A stretch of DNA of 64,000 nucleotides from assembly GCF_012273895.1 (NCBI RefSeq), contig NC_052108.1:8370001-8434000 (forward strand), in the 5' to 3' direction. The stretch comes from Zerene cesonia (Eukaryota > Arthropoda > Insecta > Lepidoptera > Pieridae). Under the pieces are notes generated by a model. The model did not search any database, was not told the DNA's origin, and worked only from the letters and a program-made list of their open reading frames with translations. A program made the position numbers and the translations under genes. Positions 1 to 13,890 of the stretch are shown in pieces; position 1 is the first letter of the stretch, and every line of letters starts with the position of its first letter.

Positions 1-112
1 ACCCTTCCTAGTCGTTTCCTTTACCACCGCCCATGTACGTTCGCAGAGGTAATGCCTCTGTGAATAGGCTATCTCCTTTAAGGGGAAAGGGATAAGGAAA
101 GGGTTGAATGCT
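1..112 (-). repeat. Dispersed repeat fragment at the window edge
   Basis: 'accgcccatgtacgttcgca' and 'ggataaggaaagggttga' fit the reverse of the same family. Confidence 0.4.
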
Positions 113-2809
113 CCATCGTTCTTTAGTTATAATTAGTTTAATAGGACTTTTATATTACTATACGTATTTTATATTACGGATAAAGATTACGATTAACATC
201 GGTAAATATAGAACACTATAGTAAATTTTATTTTTCTTAGCGAATTATTGTGATATGATTTCAGTGCTCCAAGTTAATGAATGTGCCTCCCGCGAACATT
301 TTGATGAATTGTATACTCTAACAAACCACACCGGCTTGTCTCAACCTAAATAAATAGATGTAAATATATGATAAAGCTTCTATGTAAAAAAATCGCAATT
401 ATTATTTTAGATTATCATAACAATACATCTGGAAATCTCTTGGTTATACAATATAGTATTATGTTATCTGTGGTAATACTCAGCGAATCTTCGCACTTAT
501 TCTTAAAGGTATAAATAACTACAGTGCATTTACACAGAATGTAGATGTTTTTTATTTATTGAAATATTTAAATAACAGTTCAAAATGATTTATCCTTATT
601 GGAAAAATATCGCACAACCAGTTTTTTCATAATTTGACCATCGAATTTGTCATATCAGTTGTTAAATATGAATCTCATCTCTCATTAAATTATTCATCCA
701 ACCATGTTACAAATCTTGCCAAAAAACTGTGCCAACATTGTATGTATACAACTCATATAAGTTATAGATCTACGCTAATCATACGTAGAAAACCTAAATC
801 TCCGTATCGTAAAAAACTGTACGTCGAATCATTTTATAACATGTTCCCCAGAATATCGCATCTGAAATACTCATTAAATACATCGTCACTACGGAAAATA
901 TAATTTATCATAAAAAATATTCCATTTAAAAATGTGTCAACTTGCGTTGAACAGTCGTCTAAATAATGAAATATGACGGTTTTAAAATAACTCAAGTAAA
1001 ATATTTTTGTACACGAATGCATTTTCAGTACAGTTGCATGTAATACAGTGCAATATAATTAATGTGTTGTTTCGGTCAACATCACCTCTGAAAGTGCTCT
1101 CATTTATTTAAATAACGTCTGTTATAGAATTTATTTTAATATTGTGCCTTTTGACTAGGTTATTTATCTGTGATTCTTAAATTTTGTTATAGTCTGTGAT
1201 CGCTCTTCTAAAAAAACTAGAAAATAATAATAATTTGCAAATTATTATTTTTAATTTTGAACATTGGAATGTTACAAGAACAGAGAGCGATTCATATATT
1301 TTTAAAATATTGCAATAATTAACAAAAGCCATGCTTACTTATACGTTCAATTTGAACTTCACGACGATAAACTTATTCCGAATACTCAAACAATAGAAGA
1401 GGTTGAATTATTTCATTCATAAAAGAAAACTCACAGAAGCCGTTCCCGCCAATCCTTGAAATATTTTTTTTTATAAATTCTCTAAGTGTTTCAAACAATA
1501 CATCAAGCGCGGGCTCATTGCCAATATTAAATTAAAGCAACATTCTCATATTAGAATAGCGTGCTGACAATAGAATTTCGTATTTTGTTGAGAATATAAC
1601 AATTGATGTATTTATTGGTGAACGCGTTTTCAAAATAATAAATATTTCGAGAGCAATAATTCGTACGCAGCAAACGCTAGAACCAAAATAACATATTTTA
1701 TGAGTAATACCTATACAGAACAGCAGAAAAAGACGGCATAATTTTTTGACGGTTTTATAAAATAAATACAATATATCAACTTCAGCGGTTCTCTCTGGAA
1801 TTCATATCATGTAGCGATGGCTCTTGGCTTAATATTCAATTGCGACAAAATTTATCCAAAACTGTTCAGTCAGAAATAAATAGTTAATTTTCACTGCGTA
1901 TATTTTAATGAACTTCTAACTATCCTTTGGAACTTTTGCATTTATAATATAAATTTGAAAAAGAGAAAATAATGTGAAATAAAAATCACCAAAATTGGTA
2001 ATAGATAAGGATGACATTGCAGTAATAATAATACATATATGGTAATTTACAGATCCAATAAATATACTTAAGCTTTATGAGTTTTCACATAACCTACTTT
2101 AATTAGAGAGCTTTTACGAACTGTTATAAACTAAAATGCTTATTATTTTTTTATCAGTGGCATAATCGGCGTGTGGCCTTGCTGAATAAACGTTGTTTTT
2201 AATGCTATAGTCATGTAATTACATAATGTACTCATGTATAAATGGTTACTAATTGTATTATATTAAGTATATCTTACCTAATAGATGTCTAATATTGTGT
2301 GACTCATGATGATGACACCCTTTTCTGAGCCTTGGTCGTAACCCTCTCATTCGAAAATTGTATTTTAAAAATAAAACAATACACGTAAACACGATTAACA
2401 ATAATCCTATGTATTAAGTCCACGCAGACACAACCGCAGTCATCAACTAGTATTCAATAAAGTATTGTAATATTGTGCTTTCAATAATTAAGTAATTATG
2501 TTTGAGCAGGGTTCTTATAAGGGTCTAGGTCAAATGCTTATTGGTTATTTGACATGATGATTCCTCACATACTGTAAATACTCAATTTAATTTTAGTAGA
2601 TACGTCCTTCAAAATTCGATTTTAATTAAAGTCAGAGGACGAGGGCTTAACCACTGTAAATATAAAGGAATAAATAAAATTAAAGTGTCTGGCTAAAATT
2701 GCTTTCATTCGATATAAAATTTTCTCATATTATATACGACGATAAAATTTATATAGTTTTAAAAAATTAATGATAATACGAGCATATTTTTGCAAATTTC
2801 GACGTTATA
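113..2809. other. Unassigned AT-rich sequence
   Basis: Only the 20-mer at 455-474 noted. The short ORFs here have no coding character. Confidence 0.5.
455..474 (+). repeat. Exact 20-mer AGTATTATGTTATCTGTGGT, copy 1
   Basis: Identical to 17010-17029 and 42351-42370; flanks unrelated. Possibly the terminus of a mobile element. Confidence 0.6.
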
Positions 2810-3105
2810 TTTTGCTTGAAAAGAAAAGAAGGGGTAACCAGTCATGGCTGAAACCATCCCAGGTCCTCCACGATTTTGCAGCTTGCGTGAGTTGCCTAAG
2901 ACCGCAATTATCCCTAAGAGAATCTTTTTGAAAATTTTCTTGCCCTGTATTCTACAATCGCCATGCATTCCATGATGACGTGGGCTGCCGTTCCTTAAAT
3001 CGTCATGCATGATCTGCATAGCAGGCTGTCAGTGATGCCGAAATATAAGAGATGTTTGTTGAAGAGTCCGTGCTCTGTGAGGGCCCCTGTTATTAGGTAT
3101 GCGAA
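2810..3105 (-). mobile_element. Non-LTR retrotransposon ORF2 C-terminal relic (Jockey/R1-like)
   Basis: On the - strand the sequence reads LITGALTEHGLFNKHLLYFG, then ITDSLLCRSCMT, a stop, then GTAAHVIMECMAIVEYRAR. The CxxC ... H-x4-C pattern after a LITG...LNKHL-like stretch is the usual C-terminal end of Jockey/R1-type LINE ORF2. Broken by at least one stop and by frame changes, so it is a dead fragment. Confidence 0.65.
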
Positions 3106-3619
3106 TTGAGAATCTTCCATAATTTTGAGAAATGTTAATAACATTGATGGCAACACCATTTACAAGTAGAGATCTAGGCCGCTTAGTCAGTACCACTGCA
3201 CCATCCAAATTCCAAGCAGAATCGATACAACCAATAAATACTCTTTTTTACATTTGAAGTGATGCCAAAACGTCACGCACTGAGACACAGCAGTTACAAC
3301 GAAGACGATGTTACCAGCTTAGAGGAATATCGGTTAATTTGACATGCTGGCGGGTTGCCAACACGCGATAATATTAATATGGGGCTTTATAATGGTTGTA
3401 CATTTTGTTCTAAAGTGACAATATTAAACTCACTTTATGGGAGATTCGATATAGACTGGATAGCGGAGAATAAATTCAAACAAATTGTAGAACAATTTAT
3501 GCAACAAGTTATTTAAAAAACAGTGATAAATCGTTGTGGATTAAAGTACGATGTTGATTTGCCATGGTTTTCGCTCCCTATTTAAATTTATTCTAGGTTT
3601 ACTTTCGTTACATAAATAG
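3106..3619. other. Unassigned; possible old retroelement flank
   Basis: Follows the LINE relic; no clear frame or repeat boundary. Confidence 0.4.
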
Positions 3620-3957
3620 TACAGTACCTGGATGACCGAGCTTTGCTCGGTATTTTTTTCTTTTTGTTTTAACTTTAATTATTCGCCAAAAAATAGTATT
3701 ATTATTCGCCAATAGATGTCAGGAAGAGTCATAATAAACTGATACTACTCAAACGCCTCCTATTTGTTATATACTATTAACACAAATAAAACACGAATAT
3801 GACATTTTCTAAAAAGGATTCCTAGCTAGATTGATTTATCGCCCCCGAAACCCCCTATATACTAAATTTCATGAAAATCGTTTGAACCGATTCCGAGATT
3901 CCATATATATATACAAGAATTGCTCGTTTAAAGATATAAGATATACTTTTCTACGAT
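3620..3957 (+). repeat. Dispersed repeat with terminal hairpin GACCGAGCTTTGCTCGG
   Basis: Starts 'cctggatgaCCGAGCtttGCTCGGtatttttt'-like (6-bp perfect stem) and ends '...gcccccgaaaccccctatat ... tatatatatacaagaattgctcgtttaaagatata'. The same sequence recurs reversed at 10044-10375, where the TA run is expanded. Class uncertain; no ORF. Confidence 0.55.
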
Positions 3958-4017
3958 CAAATTTTTACTTCATCATCATATAGGTTATCATACCATATAG
4001 GTTTCTGATTTTTGTTT

Positions 4018-4172
4018 ATACAGGTTTCCACTGCTGGGACACAGGCCTCCTCCTGTCAGGCCGTAATCCACCACGCTGGCCACGTGCGGGTTGGCAGATG
4101 TCACATGTCGTCGAACTTTTGATTCTCAGACATGCCGGTTTCCTTACGATGTTATCCTTCACCGTTTTAAAT
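4018..4172 (-). mobile_element. tRNA-related SINE 3' fragment
   Basis: Body of the 12083-12370 family ('gctggccacgtgcgggttgg', 'gacatgccggtttcc') in reverse; head missing. Confidence 0.65.
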
Positions 4173-4619
4173 TTGAACTTATATAAAATTTATTAAATAA
4201 ACAGAAAGCTATGCCGCTTTCAGGTTGTCTGAACCAGACCAAATTTTAAATGGTCTATATATTAGACACCAGCTTTCAAATAAAAAAATAATCATACAAC
4301 TATTCACCCAGTACAAATGTATAAGATAACAAACACAAGAACATACAGTCGAAACATCCTTTTTTCGAAGTCGGTTGATAACAATAAAAATAGCCTTTAT
4401 TCTAACACAATTATTAGGGATCGATGTAACCTAATTCACGAGTTCTTATTAAATAAGAAATTTCATAAATAATTAATTTCTTTTATTGCATTAAGCTTTC
4501 TGATTTACGACTAGCGTGACTATATTTACTAAGTTTATTAGAACAACTAAATAAAATATTCGTTTGACCGAAATAATAAGCCCATGATACTATTTTCTTA
4601 AATTGTACATTATATATGA

Positions 4620-5051
4620 ATATTACTACTAGACTAATATGAAAAGATGAAGAGTTTGTTTGTTTGAGTTTGAACGCGCTAATCAGTAACTACTGCACCA
4701 ATTTAAAAATTCTTTCACAGTTAGATATGTCCGTGATCTCAGAGTGTTATAGGCTATAATGTCTACCTGGTAAAGCCGGGGCGGTAGTAGCCTAGTATTA
4801 GATAGACTCTTAAGACTTAAGCTTTAAGGTGTAAGCAATCTCAAAGGATCTAATAGACGAAAATAGAAATGAACAAATCACATATGATAATATGAACCTA
4901 AAGAATTTGTTTGTTTGAACGCGATATTCTCAGGAGGTACTGGTTCGAATTGAAAAGTTTCTTGATCATATTTAAGTTGAATAGTCCGTATATTGAGAAC
5001 AGCTAAAGGCTCAACAGCGACGTAAGTGCAACCGCGGGACACAGCTAGTCT
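4620..5051 (+). repeat. Two tandem-like copies of a 'gaagagtttgtttgtttg' repeat
   Basis: 4620-4795 and 4868-5051 share 'agagtttgtttgtttgaacgcg', 'aactactg...ccaattt', and GC-rich right ends ('gccggggcggtagtag' and 'ccgcgggacacagctag'). The second ends in CTAG, so the family is probably Helitron-like. Confidence 0.5.
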
Positions 5052-5924
5052 ATATGTAGATCAAAGAGTAGATTAATATGTGACGTAGATTTTTGGCAGT
5101 ACTGGTTTTAGTTTAATTTTGCTATTATTTTCGTGTCACACTGTCTCTCTAAAAACGATAAGCTTTTGCGGGATTTACTTAAATAAGCCAATACATCTAT
5201 TCTAAATTCAAATAATTTATTTTTTAGTTATTTACAGGAATAGCTCTTTAGATCTTTTTATTTTTTTAAGACGAACAAAACTTAAACTCTAAACGTATTG
5301 TCTACATTATCACAATAATAATATTGTGAAGAGAGAAGGTTTGTTTGTACCAAATATATACTCAAATGTTTATAAATCATAGCTAACTCTACCCTTTATG
5401 TTTGAATTTATATCCCGTAGAATATGTTATAAAAAAAAACTTCTGAAAACATTTCGTTCATATGTATTTTAAAACGACAAATAACGTAAGGATAAATACG
5501 TCATAAAGTATTTAATAGGCTTTAGCGACATTATTAGTAATACGTGAAACTGGCCCCTAACCTCCAACTTACAAATAACAGTCTGTATCCGGTCATTGAA
5601 CAAAAACCGCGTGATCGAAGCAATTCAATTTGTCAGATGCCACTTTAGGGGCTGTAATTGTGATGAATGTTGATACGTTTTAATGTCTTTGAGTAATTAC
5701 TTTTAGTGACTCATTGATGTCCGCTGGACTACATTTGTGGACTTCGCAGACCACAATCGATAATTAAGTATCTGGTTTCGATTTATGGATTTGTACTTTA
5801 AGAAAGCAGTTTCGGATTTAAGACAACGCTCATTTTGCAGAGTGGTACCCTTTGGGGGTTATATATTTGGTACGTGAATGATTTTATACCTTAGTTATTC
5901 TTGAGAAATAAATAAGCAATTTAA

Positions 5925-6145
5925 AATTTCCGCCAGCGGTTTCGCCCGCTTAGTCAAAGGGAAGGAAAATATAGTCTAGACTGATATACTTCCCGATTCC
6001 AAGGGGTTTCGAGGATAAGGAATCCTATATCTTTATTTGGGTCTCAAATTATCTCTGTACCATCCAAATCGATTGAGTGGTAAATGAAAAAACGACAGAA
6101 AGATGGACTAATTTTCGCATTTATAACATTATGGTAGGGATTTCC
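5925..6145 (-). repeat. Helitron-like dispersed repeat fragment
   Basis: - strand order is 'ttataaatgcgaaaattagt' to 'gcgggcgaaaccgctggcgg', the same architecture as Lep1 with a different core. Confidence 0.45.
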
Positions 6146-6620
6146 TAAAATTGGTCAATATATGGTATCACATACAAATAAAAACAGCAATAATGTATGT
6201 TTACGGTTTGATTAAAGCGAGATTTTCCCACTAAAGCGATCACAAGGAAATCTATATCAACCAATACCTATTTCGCTAACGTTCAGTTAATAATAATTAT
6301 TAATATTTTGTAACCTTGACTTGCAAGTGACGTAGTTTACACATATATTTTCCATCACAAAAAAATTCCATGCATGAACAGCTCAATGATTCAAATGTTA
6401 TGAAATACTACCAAAAATCTTTTGGAAATAGCGTAAATGTAATAACGTGTGTCCCATATTAGGTTTAGGTAAATCATCGACAGGGACATTAGTATTTTGA
6501 TAAAGCAGGTTTATATATTTTAATTATGCGTTTAAAATTCCAATTTAAGGCAATGTAGGCCAGACAACAGAATGTTTAATACGGGCGTAACTGTTCACAT
6601 GTGTTTATATTTATTAGATA

Positions 6621-6825
6621 CCAGCTGCGCCCCGCGGTTTCCCCCGCGTAAGTCTGTATCAAGTAGGAATATCGGAATAAAAAGTAGCCTTTGTGTTATT
6701 CCAGTTGTCCAGCTATCTACGTACCGAATTTCATTGCAATCGGTTCCGTAGTTTTTGCGTGGAAGAGCAACAAAGACACACACATCCTTACAAACTTTCG
6801 CATTTACAATATTAAGGAAGTAGGA
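6621..6825 (-). mobile_element. Lep1-type Helitron-like element
   Basis: The - strand copy keeps the GCGGGGGAAACCGCGGGGCG 3' end and a TCCTACTTCCTTAATATTGT 5' end altered by a short insertion. Confidence 0.77.
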
Positions 6826-9067
6826 TATTAGCAAAACATCGTAATAAGTTGGACTCTATTTCGCACTCTTTAATACACACATTAAAAGCCACGTAAATGA
6901 TCATAAATTTCACTAATCAAGATGTTTTCCGCAATAATTAAGACACTGATCACCCACTTTTCACTAACTTTGACGTTTTAATAGATCGTGCCAAAGTAAA
7001 TTTCGCTTCGTGTCAAAATTTCACGAAATTACTTCATTATTTTGGAGGCGCTTCGATATATTGCTGTCCAAGATCCTATTAAAATACTTAATTTACAACA
7101 AAAATAACCAAATGTACTGAAAATGAAGTAGGTGATTATAATGCCCATGAAATTGCATAAAAAAATTAAATAAATTTTAGAAGGAAATTTAAGACTACTA
7201 TGATTGTAGTCACTACTTTAAGATAGAGATTATCTAGTCCTTACCTTTATTCCCAAAAAAGTCATAAAAAAAACCACATCAAAAGTCGATCAAACAGTAG
7301 ATCTAATAAATTCGGTAAGAGATCGATGTTCCCAAAAACAAAGAAGGTCCTCAATATAATTGTATTTTTTTTGTTATATTACTCGATAACTTGGAGGGGC
7401 ATGGGTTTTCAACCGATTGATTTTATCAGGAAATTGTTGCCTTTTGGTTCCATTCTAGAATTTGGAAACCCCCAGAGATAAGGCATTTTTTGTAGAATAG
7501 CACGGGTAAGCACTATGTACCAGTGACTTCAAATAACCAGACCGGTATAACAATCCAATCGTTAGCCAGTTTCCTTGTTAAGAGCCCATGAAATTGTTTT
7601 ATTACTTGCAGCGCTTTATGCATGTCGTATCATTCAATTGACGTTGAAATTACGGCTGGAATGATAGGAAAGATTCAATGGAAGCCAAAATGATCAACAA
7701 ATTAGTTCCCGATTGGTGTGCGAAAGTCGTCGCGACGTTTATTTAGCCACTGAATTGAGCCACTGGGTTCTTTTATGTATACTTATCTATAGGTATTTGG
7801 CTTCTATTACAACTATTTGTTGTGTTGACAGTAAAGAAAGCATATTTTACTGAATTCGGACGTAGTCTCGTTACAGGAAAAAGTTTTCTGTTTTCATGAC
7901 ATATCTATTAGTATTACTTTATGATATATATAGTTGTTAGGTTGGTTCGTTTCTCATTCTAAGGTTTTTTCACATTACAAATGAAGCCAATTAAAGATAA
8001 GTTATTGCGTGAGAGTCATTCATCTACCTATTTTACGAAATTGTGTAAGCTTTATATAGGGTTAAGAATATATATTTTTTATAAACAATAATAATTACTT
8101 CATAAATAAGAAATGGATCCCACATGTGTGTACAAGCTTAAGAACCATACCAAAACTCCATATGTGTAAATATATTTTGGTTGTATTAAAAGCATTCATT
8201 CCATTCTATATATTATATTCGATATTCGATGTTCCTTGAAGCAAAATAGTTGAAATAGATTTCTTTCTGATTTATTCGGTGTAAAATGCTTAATATGTTT
8301 TCTCTATATTGTTATATAGTAGCATGTCGACTCAACTTTTGAAATTCGTCTTTAATTAATTTATTTTTCATATTATTTTATATATTGTTCGTAAAACAAA
8401 TATACATAGAAATAAACAACATTATACTATTATGTATTATATTTCATATATATATACTGTGTTCTATTTCATTATAGGGTGGAATGATATAGAACAATGA
8501 CCTTATTACTGTGCATTAGTCTCTACCAGGCAACAAACAAATTCATGATAATTCATATTGGTAGTTTAGCCGCAGCATAATAAAAGTACAAGGTTTAGCC
8601 CTTACTTGCGCAGAGATTTATACTTTCATAACTATTTCCAGGATCAATGTTGGTATCTATATTGTTAGTTACAAAAGTTGAAACTGTAGAAGGATTGTAA
8701 TTAATAACTACAAGGTTGTCTTTGACTTCGTTCGCACATATCACAAAATCTGGAAATGTGTGAGTTTATTGCGTTAATATTTTATCGTCAGCTTTCAATA
8801 AAACACAATAATTGTATTCGAACAAATAAAAATACAGATACATAGTTACACATGAAGCATTTTCAATAAAAGATACCTCGATTGGGCACATATGTTACGT
8901 TACCAACACGCAATATTATTGAAATATAAAATTGACAGATGTATGGATGTATTATTTATCAATACAGACGACATTATTTTTATCAAATTAAACTTGCATT
9001 TTTATAACGATTTGTTGCTTACCCTTTAGAATATAGCAAACAATTAATGCCAATTGATTTAATCTAT

Positions 9068-9228
9068 ACTCATATTATAAAGCTGAAGAGTTTGTTTGTT
9101 TGTTTAAACACACTAATTTCAGGAACTACTGGTCCGATTTGAAAAATTATTCCAGTGCTAGATAGCCCATTTATTGAGTAAGGCTATAGGCTATATACGT
9201 ACCATGGGCGAAGTCGGGGCAGACTATT
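9068..9228 (+). repeat. 'gaagagtttgtttgtttg' family copy
   Basis: Same family as 4620-5051, with left end 'atattataaagctgaagag' and right end 'atgggcgaagtcggggcag'. Confidence 0.55.
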
Positions 9229-10043
9229 AGTTATTTATAAATAAGATAAAGCTAATATTTAAAAGTGTTTGAAGTTTGAACTAAAAATATGAATTACAGT
9301 TAAAGTTGATTTTTTTACGATTCGCCCTGCAAAATTTATTGCCAACAGTTGGATACAATTGGGTGTTTGTTTTTTTTTCTTTTAAACAGAAGGATGGCAA
9401 CAAACGTGAAATGATAAATCAAATGTAACAAAGAATTCAAATTTTGCTATTTTTCAATGTTATATATATTATTAGAATTTCTTACTTCATAAATATAATT
9501 AACTAGGTTTACAACTGGCCTTAAGAGGTATGAAGTCAATTTGATCTTATCAAATAATTATAACCCGATTATGAACAAAATTACTTATTTTTTTACTGTT
9601 GTGGATCAAAAATTCCGCAAAAAAACTATCGTTATTGTTTTTTCAACGGCTTTTGTAAACAAAAAATAGACGAGAGATGTTGTTTCATTACTGCTAAATT
9701 ATTTTTGTAATATCGAATCATTAATATAATTCGATACCGCCAAGACTAGTATAATAATTAAACAAGTTATCTATTTTGAATAACTAAAGGATATAAAAAA
9801 AAACACTATGTTTAAATGGTTTTACCTGGGCGAAGGCGGGGCGAAATGCTAGTTAAATGTAATTATGATCAGTCACGATAACGGGATCAAGCTTTAATTC
9901 TCTTCAAGGTCGATATTAAAACATTTTGCCTGCCCGTGTTGCTGTGTCCTTTAGTTAGTTTTTATAAAAAAATAGTTTTATTTTACTTTTACTTTCGATT
10001 AATGTAATTAAATCAAATTATATAGAAAAGAAAATTGTAGAAC
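9229..10043. other. Unassigned AT-rich sequence
   Basis: A short 'acctgggcgaaggcggggcg' at about 9825-9844 is the right end of a lost Helitron-like repeat; otherwise nothing. Confidence 0.45.
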
Positions 10044-10375
<332 letters not shown>

Positions 10376-10481
10376 TTGCTTCGTAGATAGCTGGACAACT
10401 GAAATAACACATAGGCACTTTTTATACCGATATTCCTACGGGATACGGACTTACGCGGTTTCAACCGCGGGTCACAGCTAG
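10376..10481 (+). mobile_element. Lep1-type Helitron-like 3' half, fused to another repeat
   Basis: Starts within the Lep1 core ('cgtagatagctggacaactg') and ends with the CCGCGG hairpin region and CTAG|T. Its 5' half is missing and replaced by the repeat at 10044-10375. Confidence 0.7.
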
Positions 10482-12082
10482 TACTAGATATTATATACGT
10501 ATAATTATAATAATTGATTTTTGTCATATATTACTTTTATAAATACGGAACTGTCTTAACAAAATTAATTGGCCGAAATCATGGCGCACATAAATATACC
10601 GAGATTTAACGACAGCCTCTGGAAAAATATCATTTTATTGCTCCTAAGACTGATATTACGGTTATTTATAACTACTGGAAAACCTTTGGGCTTTGAGACT
10701 CATCACACATGACATTTATATTACGTCATTCGATAGTTTTATAGTTTGTAATTATATATTTATAAGCTTTACGTATCAAACAGAGTCGACTTAAAATATA
10801 TATTTTGAAGTACGTATTGCGATGACATGAAGGGTAGCTGGATTGTTTTTGCATTACAATGTAGATTAATTATTGTTCAATGTATTGCGATATAAAGTTA
10901 TGAAACGCGGACCACAAATCCCGTTTAATATTGAAAGTAATTATGAAATTCTTACTGTACATTTCATTGGAACGGAATCTATAATCCTCTACTGACTTTG
11001 AACGCTGGACTTTCTGTTTTCCTTTGACAACGCGGGCGTAGCGGATTGGGGTAAACCAGTGTTAAAATAAAATTCTTTTGCAATATGATTATGTGAATAA
11101 CCATTTAGAAATATCAGACTTATGATGGTCTTACGATGGGCTATGTGCTTTATGTATTTTTTATGTGTTGCCAAAGTATTCGGAACATCGGCTTCGTGAC
11201 TTTTAATTTTGCCCGAATTCTTAAAAACAGGACTTTTCTAATGTACGTATACGTAAATATCGTATAAGTCTTGATGGATGGGTATATTGTATTGTTTGTA
11301 TTCTATACTATGTATAAATATGTGGTTAAAAAAATATTATGACCGATTTTCGGCACTAACCACAAATTTTTCAAGTGATTCTTTAACAATCATTATTTAT
11401 TAATATCATTACAAATATACAAATTATCACGCTTTAATAAGCCTAACCTGTATGTTTGCATATGACCATTCTTAGACTTCATTTTTTCAAACTTTGTAGT
11501 CTTTCCATGGAAAGGTGATATATAATTTCATGAGTTTATCTTATTACGCAAATGAAAATAGCAAGGATTAAGTTATTTCCATGTTTATACTCTGTATAAG
11601 AGCAAGTGACACAATTAAATTAAAATATACCTAAGTATACTTTTTTCTTTTTTTACATATGGTAATTTTTTTTCAAACAATGCAATATTAACGTATGTAA
11701 ATTGTTATATTACAGTAGGTATTTTACAAATATAGCCATATTGTACAAATATGGAGGAGCACATTAATTAAATGCGGAGAGATTAACCCGAGGCAACAAT
11801 TACTTCGAAATACTTGCAAGAGCGCTCGTGTACACACCTAAATCCAATACTCGCTTCAAGGGAATTTGAGTTTTTCATTACTATTATACAATGCTAATAG
11901 TTTTGGTTAAAATGTTAAATATTTTATAACAAAATAAGAGGATAAAAGGTTTCAATACAAAATTCTTGCCCAGATATTTATTTTTATGTACGACTTATTA
12001 AAAGTTATTAAAATGATAAATTCAGTTTTAATAGCTAGTACTGATGAGAAAAGATTTGGTTAATACGTAGAATGTACAGAGT
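10482..12082. other. Unassigned AT-rich sequence
   Basis: No gene, RNA or repeat recognised. Confidence 0.5.
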
Positions 12083-12370
12083 CATCATCATAAGCTCACA
12101 TTATATTCCCATAGATAGATCCTCCAGGGTTCAGGCCATAATCCATTACGCTGGCCAAGTGCGGGTTGGCAGATGTTACATGTCGTCGAGCTTGTGATTC
12201 TTGGACATGCCGGTTCCTCACGATGTTTTCCTTCACCGTGTTGAGCAGTAGTGATGTTACACATATGCACCAATAAATTGAAAATCTATTTCCTGCACGC
12301 TCGCCTGGTCTCGAACCCTCAACTTATCGATTTTAAGCCCGAGGTCCTCACCACTGAGCAACCACCGCTA
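12083..12370 (-). mobile_element. tRNA-related SINE, near full length
   Basis: On the - strand, A box TGGTTGCTCAGTGG (from 12364 to 12351), B box GGTTCGAGACC (12317-12307), a body with 'cacggtgaaggaaaacatcg', and an ATGATGATGA-type tail near 12083. Pol III promoter intact by eye. Confidence 0.8.
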
Positions 12371-12796
12371 CAGTACATGCAGAGAGTTCAATCTAAACAC
12401 AAAACAAAAATGATGAAATATCGTTAGAATTTATGTATTGTGTTGTTGATAGACCCAAAAAGTAATAAGTACACAAACCTGGGAGGGTTTCTCACTGGGC
12501 GAACTAGAATAGTTTTATATTGTAAAATCAAATATTACATGTAACTATTCGTAATTATTGTATTTTGAAGTACCTATCCAAATATTCATATAACAAGGGT
12601 AACCCAGGGGTTTATTTAATTAAATCTATATCATCATAACCTTTATGTCTGTCTGTACCTAGATAAAATCAGTATTTGTTTTTGTATGCATTAACCATTA
12701 TACCAAATAGAAACTTAAACAGTCACGCTCTACGCCCTACCATACTACAGCTAAGCTTTGTCATACAAATGCAGGTCTACATTCCCGAGGCATCAG

Positions 12797-12820
12797 AAAG
12801 AAAGAAGAAAGAAAGAAAAT
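12797..12820. repeat. (GAAA)-type simple repeat
   Basis: AAAGAAAGAAGAAAGAAAG run adjoining the SINE at 12836. Confidence 0.8.
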
Positions 12821-12835
12821 ACGTTTATTATGACA

Positions 12836-13035
12836 CATACAGGTAAATATAGTGAAGTCCCGTGTCCCCTACTGGGGTATGGGGCAGATGATATACATCT
12901 GTTTCACTGATCGATTTTCTTTATGGACAAGTAGGTGATCAGCCTTCTGTGTCCTGCCAGACCGAGACATTTTTTTTTTATTGTCCCCACCGGGAATCGA
13001 ACCCAGGACCCCTCGGTTCTACGCTCACGCGTAAA
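12836..13035 (-). mobile_element. Second tRNA-related SINE family
   Basis: - strand reads 'gggtcctgggttcgattccc' (B box GGTTCGATTCC at 13003-12993), an A-rich patch, then 'tctcggtctggcaggacaca' and 'gatcagtgaaacagatgtat'. Typical lepidopteran SINE layout. Confidence 0.7.
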
Positions 13036-13690
13036 TATAACAAGGTAATTATTATACTTAAAATATATATGTGCCTTAATTAGGCCCGCCACTCAGCGTA
13101 CTAACACTGATTTTCAGTGGATGCCTTATGCCTTATTGACAGCGGATGTGTTCATGCTCGAACAATTAAATTTATGAATATTTTCTAAAATATAATACAT
13201 GTATAATTATAATACGTGTGTAAATAATAATAATGATATACAATATTTATAAATGCACATAAAGTTGAATGTACATAATATATATAGAATATATTTTTAA
13301 TAATGAAGATACAAACAATATAAGATATCATGAATAAATAACTACTTATTGTATAATATACTAAGATAACTAAACAATGGAGCATCACGTTAATTACAAG
13401 AGATTTTCATGTATTTTCACCGAACGAAACGTCAGATATAGTGTCCGTTGGAAAAAGTTTATGCCCAATAATTTATATTTACAGCCAGCTCACTGTTTTA
13501 ATGTGCGGATGTTCGGTAATTTATGATCGCATCATCTATCATTCCGTTAAAATAAATATGATCCGCGGTTATAAGCATCTAATGATTCAAGACGTTGATT
13601 TAGTTCAGCTGGATAGTTTGCAACAGCAGTTCTATCATTTCTTCACTGTTTCATGTAGCGTAAAATATATGCTTTCTTTTTTATGTGAAA

Positions 13691-13890
13691 CAAGCTGCAC
13701 CCCGCGTTTTCAAGCGCGTAAGTCCGTATCCCGTAGAAATATCGGCATGAAAAGGTACCCATATGTTATTCCAGTTGTCCAGCTGTCTACGTACCAAATT
13801 TCATAGTAATCGGTTCAGTAGTTCTTGCGTGAAAGAGCAACAAACACACACACATCCTTACAAACTTTCGCGTTTATAATATTAGTAGGA
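13691..13890 (-). mobile_element. Lep1-type Helitron-like element
   Basis: Complete-length copy (about 200 bp) on the - strand: TCCTACTAATATTATAAACG-like 5' end, core with 'gctggacaactggaataaca'-type sequence, and 3' end 'gcggggtgcagCTTG' where CTAG is mutated. Non-autonomous, no ORF. Confidence 0.75.

Larger units (their letters stand above)
5052..9067. other. Unassigned AT-rich sequence between repeats
   Basis: Apart from 5925-6145 and 6621-6825, nothing recognised. Confidence 0.5.

Noticed and set aside
12307..12364. A and B boxes suggesting a tRNA gene
   Set aside because: Spacing and downstream body match the SINE family also seen at 35878-36137; no acceptor stem.
12993..13003. tRNA-like B box suggesting a tRNA gene
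   Set aside because: It belongs to a SINE; no cloverleaf with paired acceptor stem could be formed around it.
13441..13806. A 121-residue + strand frame
   Set aside because: Its C-terminal third is antisense Lep1 Helitron sequence; the rest has no recognisable features.
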